DNA of 48,555 nt. It comes from Bacteroidales bacterium. GTDB lineage: Bacteria; Bacteroidota; Bacteroidia; Bacteroidales; JAGONC01. Position 1 is the first letter of the stretch. Each line of letters opens with the position of its first letter. Below, piece by piece: positions 15,789 to 24,684 of this stretch. A program made the position numbers and the translations under genes. The stretch lies in contig JAGLWB010000126.1 in the NCBI GenBank assembly GCA_023133655.1, forward strand, positions 1-48,555, given 5' to 3'. The notes under the pieces were generated by a model. It did not search any database and had not been told where the DNA came from. It saw only the letters and a program-made list of their open reading frames with translations.

Positions 15789-17302
15789 GCTTGCTTTACC
15801 ATAATAGTGAGTATGGTACCAATCAGAACAAGAACTCCTGAAATAGTAAAAGCCAGGGAAAAATCACCCATATCACCAAGCTTTCCACCCAAAATAGGTC
15901 CAATAATGCCACCAACACCGTAAGCTAAAAATATAAAAGGATAATTTTGGCCAACATTCCTTGCCCCAAAAGTATCGGCTGTTATTGTCGGGAATAATGC
16001 AAAATTACCGCCAAAATTGAATCCAATCAGTGTAGCTCCAAGATATAGCAGGTACTCATTTCCGGCCATAGAAGTGAAAAGAAGCACGATAATACCTTGT
16101 ATTGCGGTCATAATAATAATAGAAGTTTTTCTTCCCAGTTTATCGCTCAACATACCCCAAATGATTCTGCCTAATCCATTTGCCAGGCTAAAAAATACCG
16201 CCATAGCTGTTCCGGCCACTGCACTTGCCTGTACCGGGTCCATACCATTTTTCACAAGGGCTTCTATAGGATAGAGCTTCATCAATCCGATCGACATTAA
16301 TCCTGCACCTGCACTAAATACAAAGGTTAGAAATATCATATAAAACTGTGGTGTCCTTAACATCTGGCTTACAGAAAAATCAAGAACTCCTTTAGCAGCA
16401 CCTGCTGCAGAGGGTTTTGGTGGAGTATAGCCCTTTGGATTCCAACCTTCAGGAGGAAATTTCATCCATATACCACCTATAATTACCATTGCAGCAAAAG
16501 CTATCCCATAGATCAAAAAGGTTGTTGATAATCCCATGTCGGCAATCAGGTGTCCCCATGCTCCAGCCAGTTTTACCCAAAGCATCGCACCGAAGCCAAA
16601 ACCGGCGACAGCAAGACCAGTAATCATCCCTTTTTTGTCAGGGAACCATCTCATTCCAACTGCAATAGGAACGACATAAGCAAGGCCAATACCCGCGCCA
16701 CCGATAACACCAATAAAAATTGCATGTGCAATGAAGCTATTTCCTCCAAACAAACCAGCGAGGATATATCCCAAGCCTAGAACAATACCACCTAGCCAGG
16801 CTAATTTTTGTGGTCCCCATTTGGATAGTTTTCTTCCTGCAAAAACCATTACAATAGCGAAAAATGCAAGACCGATTGCAAATACAACCTGGGTTCTTGT
16901 TTTACTGAATCCATATTTGAGTCCATCAATTTTAGTTTGATCTACATACTTGGATATTATCTCATCTGTTTTGGTGATAATTAATTTTTTTTCATCCTCA
17001 AGTTTTTGTTTGGCGGGACCTTGTTCGAGACCTTTAAGTTCTTTCGCAATATTAGAAAGTTGGTCACGGTGAGGTTTTAATTCAGCATTCATTTGTTGAA
17101 TTTCACCATTGGACAGGCCCAACAAGGGTGCAGCAGCATGCGTAGTGTCACCATAAATGTAAACAACAGCTACATCATTATTAGTTGTAGCATTGAGTCC
17201 CGGTGTAAATACCGACCAGGCATAAATTGCACCAAGTGCCAGTTGAATCAATATTGCTCCCAGAACAACAAAGCCTCTGTTCATTACTTTTTTATTTTCC
17301 AT
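15773..17302 (-). CDS. OFA-family MFS transporter (monocarboxylate carrier)
   Basis: This 509-residue carrier has about twelve helices and matches the oxalate/formate-antiporter (OFA) branch of the major facilitator superfamily: LGAIYAWSVFTPGL in helix 1, IGGAGIGLAYVVPIAVGMRWF in the middle, NGLGRIIWGMLSDKLGRKTS for the domain linker, and FPTITADTFGARNVGQNY late. Unusually, about 95 residues (36-130), including a charged helical stretch, separate helix 1 from helix 2. It follows acs on the same strand, so acetate or a related monocarboxylate is the likely substrate; this is inference from context. Its stop lies within a palindromic terminator. Confidence 0.9.
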   Translation of the reverse strand: MENKKVMNRGFVVLGAILIQLALGAIYAWSVFTPGLNATTNNDVAVVYIYGDTTHAAAPLLGLSNGEIQQMNAELKPHRDQLSNIAKELKGLEQGPAKQKLEDEKKLIITKTDEIISKYVDQTKIDGLKYGFSKTRTQVVFAIGLAFFAIVMVFAGRKLSKWGPQKLAWLGGIVLGLGYILAGLFGGNSFIAHAIFIGVIGGAGIGLAYVVPIAVGMRWFPDKKGMITGLAVAGFGFGAMLWVKLAGAWGHLIADMGLSTTFLIYGIAFAAMVIIGGIWMKFPPEGWNPKGYTPPKPSAAGAAKGVLDFSVSQMLRTPQFYMIFLTFVFSAGAGLMSIGLMKLYPIEALVKNGMDPVQASAVAGTAMAVFFSLANGLGRIIWGMLSDKLGRKTSIIIMTAIQGIIVLLFTSMAGNEYLLYLGATLIGFNFGGNFALFPTITADTFGARNVGQNYPFIFLAYGVGGIIGPILGGKLGDMGDFSLAFTISGVLVLIGTILTIMVKQAKPTT

Positions 17303-17351
17303 AATTGATGATATTATAAATTAATGATATGTCTTCAAAAAGTGATTATGT

Positions 17352-17391
17352 AAAAAAAGACATTCCGGATCGCAAAAATTCGAAATGTCTT
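17352..17391 (-). terminator. Rho-independent terminator after acs
   Basis: On the minus strand AAGACATTTCG pairs with CGGAATGTCTT (11 base pairs, one G-T wobble) around a 13-base loop and is followed by TTTTT. It begins 25 bases after the acs stop, so acs transcription probably ends here and the OFA gene has its own promoter or relies on read-through. Confidence 0.75.
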
Positions 17392-17416
17392 AATCTGGTT
17401 TATTTCAGTAAAAGCA

Positions 17417-19330
17417 TTAGCGTTTCACTTCTACTTTTGCACCTGAAATGATCTCTTCAACTACACCCGGATCGAGTAGGGTTGAAGTATCACCGAGGTT
17501 CGTTGCATCGCCTTCGCCAATTTTTCGAAGAATTCTCCGCATGATCTTACCTGAACGGGTTTTTGGTAATCCGCTCACGATTTGAATCATGTCAGGTTTG
17601 GCAATCGGCCCAATCATTTTAGTTACAGTAGCCCGGATTTCTTTTTCAATGTTATTTGCCTCTTCATCAGACAGTTCATCACAAATTACATAAGCATAGA
17701 TCCCGGCACCTTTAATTTCATGGGGATATCCGACCACAGCTGATTCATTGACTTTTGGATGCTGGTTTATGGCATCTTCAACTTCTGCAGTTCCGATACG
17801 GTGACCTGATACATTAATAACATCATCAACACGCCCAATGATACGATAATAACCTTCTTCATCCCTCTTGGCACCATCACCTGTGAAATATAATCCTTTA
17901 TAAGTAGAATAATAGGTCTGACGACACCTTTCATGGTCACCATAAGTTGTACGTAACATACCTGGCCATGGGAACTTGATGCAAAGATTGCCTTCTACAC
18001 TATTGCCTTTGAGTTCATTACCTTCCTGGTCAACCAGTATTGGTTGTATTCCCGGAAAGGGTAAGGTTGCGAATGAAGGCTTGGTTGGTGTTAAACCGGC
18101 TAATGGGGTAATCATAATACCACCGGTTTCAGTTTGCCACCAGGTATCTACAATCGGGCATTTTCCTTTTCCTACCATGTCGTGATACCAGCGCCAGGCT
18201 TCTTCATTGATTGGTTCGCCAACTGTACCCAACACTTTTAATGAGCTGAGGTCTTTATCGATGACGTACTCATTACCTTGTGCCATCAATGCTCTGATGG
18301 CTGTAGGTGCTGTATAGAACTGAGTTACTTTGTATTTATCTACTACATCCCAGAAACGCCCGGCATCCGGCCAGGTTGGAACACCTTCGAACATAATAGA
18401 AGTAGCACCAGCCAAAAGTGGTCCATAAACGATATAAGTGTGACCTGTAACCCAACCAATATCGGCAGTACACCACCACATATCACCATCGCCGTATTGG
18501 AAAACATTCTTAAAGGTGTATTCTGCAAAAACCATGTATCCCGCAGTAGTGTGGAGGACTCCTTTTGGTTTACCGGTTGAACCGGAAGTATACAGAATAA
18601 ATAAAGTGTCTTCAGCATCCATGACTTCAGCAGTGTTTTCTGTTCCAACACCGGCAATTGCATCATCCCACCAGATATCTCTGCCTTCCACCATGTTTAC
18701 ATCTTCACCAGTACGTTTCAAAACGATTGCATTTTTAATCGTTGGACAGGTTTCAAGTGCTTCATCTACGATTGCTTTAAGAGGGATGGTTTTTGTACCT
18801 CTGTATCCCCCATCAGAAGTGATCACCAGGTTTGACTCGGCATCTATGATCCGGTCTGCAAGAGCATTCGCTGAGAATCCGGCAAAAACAATAGAATGAA
18901 TGACTCCGATACGTGCACAGGCCAACATAGCTATTGCCAATTCAGGAACCATCGGAAGATAAATAGCCACTCTGTCGCCTTTTTTTACGCCCAACTTTAA
19001 CATGGCATTGGCAAACTGCGATACTTTTTCAAAAAGCTGGCCATAGGTCAGTTCAACATGCTCTTCGTTCGGGTCGTTTGGCTCCCATAAAATAGCAACC
19101 TGGTCTTTCCGTTGGAATAGATTACGTTCGAAAATATTTTCGGTGATGTTCAATTTACCATTAACAAACCAATTTACATCAGGTCCTTCAAAATTCCAAT
19201 CGAGAACTTTATCCCACTTTTTCCGCCAGAAAAACGTTTCAGCTTGTTCAGCCCAAAACCCTTCAGGATCTGCGACGCTTTTTTCATACGTCTGTAAGTA
19301 GTCCATATAACTACTGATTTTTTTCGTCAT
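17417..19330 (-). CDS. acs: acetyl-CoA synthetase
   Basis: Acs activates acetate to acetyl-CoA through an acetyl-adenylate. The 637-residue enzyme is full length. It shows the acetyl-CoA synthetase N-domain (WFVNGKLNITENIFERN), the AMP-binding P-loop-like motif ILYTSGSTGKPKGV, the DTWWQTETGG adenine-binding motif, YFTGDGAKRDEEGYY with the hinge region, and the C-terminal GLPKTRSGKIMRR containing the Lys that is acetylated for control in other bacteria. Neighbours are a porin-like barrel upstream and an OFA carrier downstream. A GAAA-capped hairpin lies in its leader. Confidence 0.97.
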   Translation of the reverse strand: MTKKISSYMDYLQTYEKSVADPEGFWAEQAETFFWRKKWDKVLDWNFEGPDVNWFVNGKLNITENIFERNLFQRKDQVAILWEPNDPNEEHVELTYGQLFEKVSQFANAMLKLGVKKGDRVAIYLPMVPELAIAMLACARIGVIHSIVFAGFSANALADRIIDAESNLVITSDGGYRGTKTIPLKAIVDEALETCPTIKNAIVLKRTGEDVNMVEGRDIWWDDAIAGVGTENTAEVMDAEDTLFILYTSGSTGKPKGVLHTTAGYMVFAEYTFKNVFQYGDGDMWWCTADIGWVTGHTYIVYGPLLAGATSIMFEGVPTWPDAGRFWDVVDKYKVTQFYTAPTAIRALMAQGNEYVIDKDLSSLKVLGTVGEPINEEAWRWYHDMVGKGKCPIVDTWWQTETGGIMITPLAGLTPTKPSFATLPFPGIQPILVDQEGNELKGNSVEGNLCIKFPWPGMLRTTYGDHERCRQTYYSTYKGLYFTGDGAKRDEEGYYRIIGRVDDVINVSGHRIGTAEVEDAINQHPKVNESAVVGYPHEIKGAGIYAYVICDELSDEEANNIEKEIRATVTKMIGPIAKPDMIQIVSGLPKTRSGKIMRRILRKIGEGDATNLGDTSTLLDPGVVEEIISGAKVEVKR

Positions 19331-19348
19331 AACTCTTTATTTTTTTGA

Positions 19349-19368
19349 TGTCTGCCTTTCGGCAAACA
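19349..19368 (-). promoter_or_regulatory. stem-loop in the acs leader
   Basis: The minus strand reads TGTTTGCC-GAAA-GGCAGACA, an 8-bp stem with one wobble and a GAAA tetraloop, ending 18 bases before the acs ATG. An A-rich tract follows, so it is not a terminator in this direction. It may stabilise or regulate the acs mRNA. Confidence 0.4.
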
Positions 19369-19401
19369 GGATTAATAATTTATATTGTGCATTTATTGTT
19401 T

Positions 19402-20676
19402 TTAGAAGAAAATATATGTTGCTAAAAGAAATCTCAGATTCCCTACTTGTTCGCTGTTTTGTACTACACCATAGGCATCTGGCTGGCCATAAGCCGCAAC
19501 GGTATATTCTATTTCACCTGCAAATCTCACCCTGCCCGTGTTGTAAATTAACCGGGGAGATACCCTGTAAACATATTCAATATCACTACCTCTTAAATAA
19601 ACAAGATTATCCACTGAAGTTATATTATCACCAAGCATATTAAATGCCCTAATGGTCTCTTCCGACCCGAGATTTTTAGTATACCCGGCAAACAGGCCTA
19701 CTTGCCAGAGTTTTCCGTTACTGTGGATATTGGTCCACAAGGATAAGGTTTTGACAGGTGTATATTCTCTAAAGTATTTTTCCCAATCAGTGATACCGTG
19801 AACAGCATAACCACCAAGCATGAGCAAATTGTAAAGGTTTTGACCGTAAACCCCTTCAAACTTGAAAGAAGCCTTTGGGGTTTTTACTTTTAAATATGCC
19901 ATTCCTGAAAAGCCGCCAATGGTTTGATCAGTTTTATAGTTTGTTTCCGTTTGCAAACGTGGAGTTAATGATAGATAATTTCCTCCAACACCCATGTAAA
20001 ACTCATGCCCTTCTTTAAACTGGGACAAATATTCAAAACGAAGGTTTGATTCTGGCAGGACAGTATTTCTTAAATACTTTGCGCTGGGGCCATCAGGGCC
20101 TGAACTAACAAAATCAATTTGGGACATAACAGCAAAAATAATCTTAAATTTCCCTAAATCCTGAGAAATCCTGATTTGTGGATTACGGGAGAAAGGTTGA
20201 AATGGCGCTCCTGTGTTAAATGAAACCGTTCCTGGAAAGCACTTTGTAATGAACATAGGATGCCAGTACTGGCCAACCAACAATTCGGTGTTGGGCCAGG
20301 AAAGCTTCACAAATGCATGCCTTAATCTAAAGCTATTGATGTTTGGTTCAATATTTCCAAAAAAGGCTCCTTCAATGAGGCCTGATGTTTTTGCTCCTAA
20401 TACATCTGGTGCTGTGATCATTAATTTTAACCTGGATTGGATAGAAAACATTTGCAAAGTAGACTTGGCATTGATGTCATTTCCATCTGCATCAGGTAAT
20501 ATATTTTTTGGATATAGATAGAATTGACCTTGCCGTGCTGACACTGGCTGGCGTGTGTCATAAATTAATTCGCTTTTAACAAATCCTGCCCATTTGATAC
20601 CAAAAGACCCATCTCCCTGAGAAAATGAAAGAAAAGGAATAATAACCATTAAAAAAACCAGTATTCTTTTTATCAT
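19402..20676 (-). CDS. outer-membrane beta-barrel protein, porin-like
   Basis: The 424-residue product has a signal peptide (residues 1-19, ending SFSQ) and then alternating hydrophobic/polar strands to a terminal aromatic residue (LATYIFF), as expected of an outer-membrane barrel. Phrases such as GFVKSELIYDTRQ and FRLRHAFVKLSWPNTELLVGQ (a strand-turn pattern with a gap typical of porins) recall DcaP-like channels, but the match is by impression only. It lies upstream of acs on the same strand, so it may admit acetate or a related acid across the outer membrane. Specificity is unproven. Confidence 0.65.
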   Translation of the reverse strand: MIKRILVFLMVIIPFLSFSQGDGSFGIKWAGFVKSELIYDTRQPVSARQGQFYLYPKNILPDADGNDINAKSTLQMFSIQSRLKLMITAPDVLGAKTSGLIEGAFFGNIEPNINSFRLRHAFVKLSWPNTELLVGQYWHPMFITKCFPGTVSFNTGAPFQPFSRNPQIRISQDLGKFKIIFAVMSQIDFVSSGPDGPSAKYLRNTVLPESNLRFEYLSQFKEGHEFYMGVGGNYLSLTPRLQTETNYKTDQTIGGFSGMAYLKVKTPKASFKFEGVYGQNLYNLLMLGGYAVHGITDWEKYFREYTPVKTLSLWTNIHSNGKLWQVGLFAGYTKNLGSEETIRAFNMLGDNITSVDNLVYLRGSDIEYVYRVSPRLIYNTGRVRFAGEIEYTVAAYGQPDAYGVVQNSEQVGNLRFLLATYIFF

Positions 20677-20821
20677 TAGAAATTATTTATGAATTAATCA
20701 GGTTAACAGGGTATTTAAAAAAAAATCGATTTTACAGTGTTCCGGTATTTGTATTCCGAATCACGATATTACCGAAATCAATGATTCTTAACGGGTTATG
20801 TGAGCCTCTTAAGAAAAAATG

Positions 20822-20829
20822 CAAAGATA
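20822..20829 (-). promoter_or_regulatory. -7 box for the porin-like gene
   Basis: The minus strand reads TATCTTTGCA, an exact -7 match, about 145 bases before ATG 20676. The implied leader is much longer than others in the window and could hold control sequences. The remaining 20677-20948 gap shows no other clear feature. Confidence 0.4.
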
Positions 20830-20948
20830 CAATTTTTGTAAAATAATCATTACTAAATGCCATTTATTTTTTTGCACCCTATTATTTATATTTGTTCTAA
20901 CCTGGGATGATTTTCGTAATGAATTCGGATATTATGTATAGGGAAGAG

Positions 20949-21689
20949 TTACAGTTCAGCCATTAACTCGTCGGTGATTTCAAGGTTGTGAAAAACATTT
21001 TGAATATCTTCATCTTCTTCAAACAAATCAATCAACTTCAATACCTTCATGGCCGATCCTTTATCTAAAGTAATATACTCTTTGGGAATTCTTTGGAGCT
21101 CGGCACTTTCAGGTTGCACATTTATCTCTTCTAACTTTTTCATCATGATCCCGAAATCTTCCATCGCTGTTGTAACAGTAAAATATTCATCCTCCAGTGA
21201 AATGTCTTCTGCACCACCATCAATAATCTCCATTTCAAATTCATCCTGGTCAATATCTCCTTTAGGTAAAATAAAAATGCCCTTTCTGTCGAAAAGGAAA
21301 CTCAATGAACCCTTAGTTCCAAGACTGCCGTTGTATTTATTGAATAGGGCCCTGATATTACTTACTGTCCTTTGCAGATTGTCGGTAGTTGTTTCAATGA
21401 AGACGGCAATGCCATGGGGAGCATAACCTTCGTAGGTGGATTCGATAAAATTGACAGAATCCTTATCTGACCCTTTGTTAATCGCCCGTTGAACAGTATC
21501 TTTTGGCATACTGGCACCTTTTGCATTGGCTATAGCAGTTCGTAACCGGGGGTTTCCATCAGGTTCAGGTCCGCTTTCCTTTACAGCAACTGTAATTTCT
21601 TTAATGATCTTAGAAAATATCTTTGATCTTTTAGCATCAGCAGCACCTTTTTTCCGTTTGATGGTTGACCATTTACTATGTCCCGACAT
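20949..21689 (-). CDS. YebC/PmpR family regulator/translation factor
   Basis: The canonical start MSGHSKWSTIKRKKGAADAKR places the ATG at 21689, giving 246 residues; the ORF track's 18 extra residues are upstream sequence. Family motifs are all present: AKGASMPKDTVQRAINKG, YEGYAPHGIAVFIET and NRTVSNIR-like LQRTVSNIRALFNKY. YebC proteins were long called transcriptional regulators, and recent work also links them to translation of difficult sequences such as proline stretches. No ruvC, the usual neighbour, is seen. It stands alone between the porin-like gene and the GIN-domain gene. Confidence 0.95.
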   Translation of the reverse strand: MSGHSKWSTIKRKKGAADAKRSKIFSKIIKEITVAVKESGPEPDGNPRLRTAIANAKGASMPKDTVQRAINKGSDKDSVNFIESTYEGYAPHGIAVFIETTTDNLQRTVSNIRALFNKYNGSLGTKGSLSFLFDRKGIFILPKGDIDQDEFEMEIIDGGAEDISLEDEYFTVTTAMEDFGIMMKKLEEINVQPESAELQRIPKEYITLDKGSAMKVLKLIDLFEEDEDIQNVFHNLEITDELMAEL

Positions 21690-21760
21690 GGCTTTTGTTT
21701 TAATGTTTAAGCCAGCGAAATTAATAAAAATAATTGGGAACAATGATTTTTATAACGAAG

Positions 21761-23320
21761 CTACCACCCGACAATAGTGAGTCCAATAGAAAAAGGATAT
21801 AATTCAGGCCCTCTGTTATCCCTGAACAGGGTATTTATTGAATAGGTCCCGTATAGATTGATAACCCCCCACCCAATGCCTGCATATGCGTTAAAGCGAA
21901 AAGGTTGTAAATGGAAATCGCTCCATTGTTTGTCTTTCACAGTCCCTGATGTTTTATACAAAACCTTTGTTTTGGTCCACATTCGCCAACCCAAAACCAT
22001 ACCTCCTGTAATATGAAAACTATTGGTTCTCTGAAACCGGTTGGTCTGGTATTCGAAGAGAACCGGAACCATCAGGTAGGTCACTTTCATTTTACTTTTA
22101 TCATAGTTCCTCTTATGATGTGCGGGATAAGCCGGATTGTCTTCAACACCTTCTTTTCCATAATAACCAAATATTACAGAAGAGTCTGATACAAGATATG
22201 TATCATTTCTTCTGTAGTTGTAACTATTCCAAGTAAGGCCAAGGCCGGTTATCAACCCAAATTTATTATTGATCAGGTTTATGTTTTGTTCAAAAAAATT
22301 CAGCTGTACATCGATCGATTTCTCGTATTTTAAATCAAGATAACCAAATGTTTCTTCATTTGGGATTGTTGTTGACCAGTCCTTATCTAAGTATCCATTC
22401 ACACCCAGGTGAAATCCACCCCAGTGGCCGTTGAATTTTTGCTTCCGGCATTTATTAAATTTAACATTTCCGTTGTTATCAACTAATAATTCATTATTTC
22501 CAATAACAATCTTCACAGAGTCATCATCCGTTACTTCAACCGAAACACCCCCTACTACTATCTTTGTAGTTTCGTCCCAGTCGTCAGTATGAATAGTGAT
22601 TGTTCCTGAAGAATTATTCATTTTTATTTGGTCATTGTTATACATGTTAAGCGTTGCAGGGTCATTTTTATATTTGACTTCACCGGCTCCGCTTGTATTA
22701 GCATTAAGAGAATTCTCGGCATTTACCATTGCCGATGCGGCACCACTGACATCAATTGTTGTGTTTTGAGTGACGAGGTCGTAGGCATTCAACTCAGAAG
22801 CACCACTTATTTCTCCAGAATGTTCATTGGCATTTCCCTTTAATGTTACTTCAGAGGCACCCGAAATATCCGTTTCCAGTTCATCCACCATTATATTCAT
22901 CTTTATCTCAGAAGCACCACTAGCTTGAATCCTTAATGAGGAAGCTTTGAATTGATTGGTTGATTTAATTGATGTAGCTCCACTGGTTTCTATGTTATCA
23001 AGGTTTCTGACAGTGATATATATGTTAAGTTCGGTGAAGTCTATTATGTTGCCCATAGTAAGTTTAAGTACACCCTTCTTTACATCAGTGAAAATCTGAT
23101 CTAATAAGTTTTCGTCTGATTCAATGATGATTAATTGGGGTTCTCCCTGGGTAAGGATTACATTTAATGCTCCGCTAACTGTTAATTCGGTGAATTCTTC
23201 AATGGTACGTTCTTGTTTGGTAACGTGTTTATTGCCTTTCAACCTTTGAGCGTGTCCAGTAACGGTAGTTGTTGCGATAAGGACAATAGCAAGAAAAAAG
23301 TAAGATATTCGTTTCATCAT
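21761..23320 (-). CDS. GIN-domain (DUF2807) protein fused to an outer-membrane barrel
   Basis: With start ATG 23320 (MMKRISYFFL) the product has 519 residues and a signal peptide ending at about GHAQ. Residues about 35-215 form a GIN/DUF2807 beta-helix: IEEFTELTVSGALNVILTQG, then repeated turns of the type SGAS or SGAA roughly every 20 residues. After a linker with Asp/Val-rich strands, residues about 300-519 look like a beta-barrel with strand pairs and a closing FSIGLTIVGW. Head-GIN proteins are common in Bacteroidota, exported and of unknown role. It is the third gene after an ECF sigma factor and a membrane protein, suggesting a controlled envelope function. Confidence 0.75.
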   Translation of the reverse strand: MMKRISYFFLAIVLIATTTVTGHAQRLKGNKHVTKQERTIEEFTELTVSGALNVILTQGEPQLIIIESDENLLDQIFTDVKKGVLKLTMGNIIDFTELNIYITVRNLDNIETSGATSIKSTNQFKASSLRIQASGASEIKMNIMVDELETDISGASEVTLKGNANEHSGEISGASELNAYDLVTQNTTIDVSGAASAMVNAENSLNANTSGAGEVKYKNDPATLNMYNNDQIKMNNSSGTITIHTDDWDETTKIVVGGVSVEVTDDDSVKIVIGNNELLVDNNGNVKFNKCRKQKFNGHWGGFHLGVNGYLDKDWSTTIPNEETFGYLDLKYEKSIDVQLNFFEQNINLINNKFGLITGLGLTWNSYNYRRNDTYLVSDSSVIFGYYGKEGVEDNPAYPAHHKRNYDKSKMKVTYLMVPVLFEYQTNRFQRTNSFHITGGMVLGWRMWTKTKVLYKTSGTVKDKQWSDFHLQPFRFNAYAGIGWGVINLYGTYSINTLFRDNRGPELYPFSIGLTIVGW

Positions 23321-23406
23321 GTTGTTTTTTTGTGAAAATTTAGTTTTGGTAGTAGGACGTTTACCATAAGGCAATTGTTACAGGATTAAAAATAATTTAC
23401 AAAATG

Positions 23407-24612
23407 TTAATCAAGTTCTTTGTTTTTTTTACCTGATTTAAGTGAAATGATTTTTGATATTTCAAGATTATCAGACACTAATGCATAAGCAATTAAATGT
23501 CCATTTTCATCTTCAACTCTGTTGAGTTTTAATTTTCCGTTGGTGGCCTGGCTTATCCCATACATACCCAGATCGGCAAGTGACCATAACGAAAATTGAG
23601 CTTCATTAGGAGTATCCTCATTTTCTTTTTTAAAGATATTTTTAATTTTCGCGTAAGCAAAACCTACTAACGATTTGAAATTATTTTGCTTAGCCTGTAT
23701 GTAATCGTCTGCCATTTGTTCTCCGGCATTGGCTGTATTTGCCTGAATATCAGAATGGTATTTCCCTTCCCTGAGAATAATACCACCATTTTCAATTTCA
23801 TTATCCGGAACGAGTTTAAATTTATTTTTTTTGTGCAATCCGGGCAATCTGTTTATGACAACCATTTCTCCTGCAATCAATTCAACGTGGGATTGATCAG
23901 GGTGTATAAAAACTTGTTCAGTTTTAGTGTTACTGATCTCTTCTGGGAAACTTTCATCATTAGTAACATCTGTTGATTGTATCCCGCCTTCCTGTGATTC
24001 AACAATTTCAATTTGCGGCTTGGGTTTAACTGCTGAAGGTGTTTCTGTTATTTTTGTACCTGGCTCAGTTGATTCTGTCAACACCTGATTTTTCTGCATG
24101 ATAAAAGCAGATGGTGCAAACAGCCATAAAAGAATTACAATTGCAGCAGCAATTCCGGTAGAATAATATAGTATTCTGTTCCAGTGGATGATGTTTTTTT
24201 TGAGATGTTTTTTGGATCTGTAAACAATCGTGTCGTCAGGAATAAAAACCGTTTTTTTGTAAGTTTCAAAGTCAGGCTTTAAGAATGGGTTTGCTGCAAG
24301 GAATTTATGCAGGATCAATGTATCAGTTTTTGGGAGGTCGCCTTCAAGGTCAGCTATAAAATAATCATGGTAGTTTGTGTGATTAATTACTCCAACAGAA
24401 ACGATAATATTTTTTTTTAAACGTTGTTTATTTTCAAATTGAATATTATTGTCTGGTGTCAGATAAACTAGCTCGAGATGATTAAACTCTTCTTTCAAAT
24501 CAGGATTTTGCTCCATAAACAAAATAAGATCTGCAACCTGGTCGGGTTTCAGGGTGCCTTCCAAATAATCAAGGAAGAAAATTTCATAATTGTTTCTGGA
24601 TAATGCTATCAT
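23407..24612 (-). CDS. single-pass membrane protein, putative anti-sigma factor with duplicated N-terminus
   Basis: The 401-residue protein has a cytosolic N-terminus, one membrane helix at about 149-168 (GIAAAIVILLWLF) and a periplasmic C-terminus of about 230 residues, the topology of anti-sigma factors. It follows an ECF sigma gene by 72 bases. The N-terminus consists of two copies of one 62-residue unit (8-69 and 80-141), both opening NY, both with an LEG in the first third, NP in the middle, and ending LKKNI. No zinc-finger anti-sigma motif (HxxxCxxC) is visible. The role as anti-sigma is inferred from position and topology. Confidence 0.6.
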   Translation of the reverse strand: MIALSRNNYEIFFLDYLEGTLKPDQVADLILFMEQNPDLKEEFNHLELVYLTPDNNIQFENKQRLKKNIIVSVGVINHTNYHDYFIADLEGDLPKTDTLILHKFLAANPFLKPDFETYKKTVFIPDDTIVYRSKKHLKKNIIHWNRILYYSTGIAAAIVILLWLFAPSAFIMQKNQVLTESTEPGTKITETPSAVKPKPQIEIVESQEGGIQSTDVTNDESFPEEISNTKTEQVFIHPDQSHVELIAGEMVVINRLPGLHKKNKFKLVPDNEIENGGIILREGKYHSDIQANTANAGEQMADDYIQAKQNNFKSLVGFAYAKIKNIFKKENEDTPNEAQFSLWSLADLGMYGISQATNGKLKLNRVEDENGHLIAYALVSDNLEISKIISLKSGKKNKELD

Positions 24613-24684
24613 AATATACCATTTTTTTCTGGCCTATATGCCTCCTGTTACTGCTTTTTGAAGCTTCCTATATATTTTATTTCT

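Noticed and set aside
18343-18899. Overlapping ORFs of 107 and 127 residues inside acs
   Set aside because: They are shadows of a highly conserved enzyme gene, which explains the open frames.
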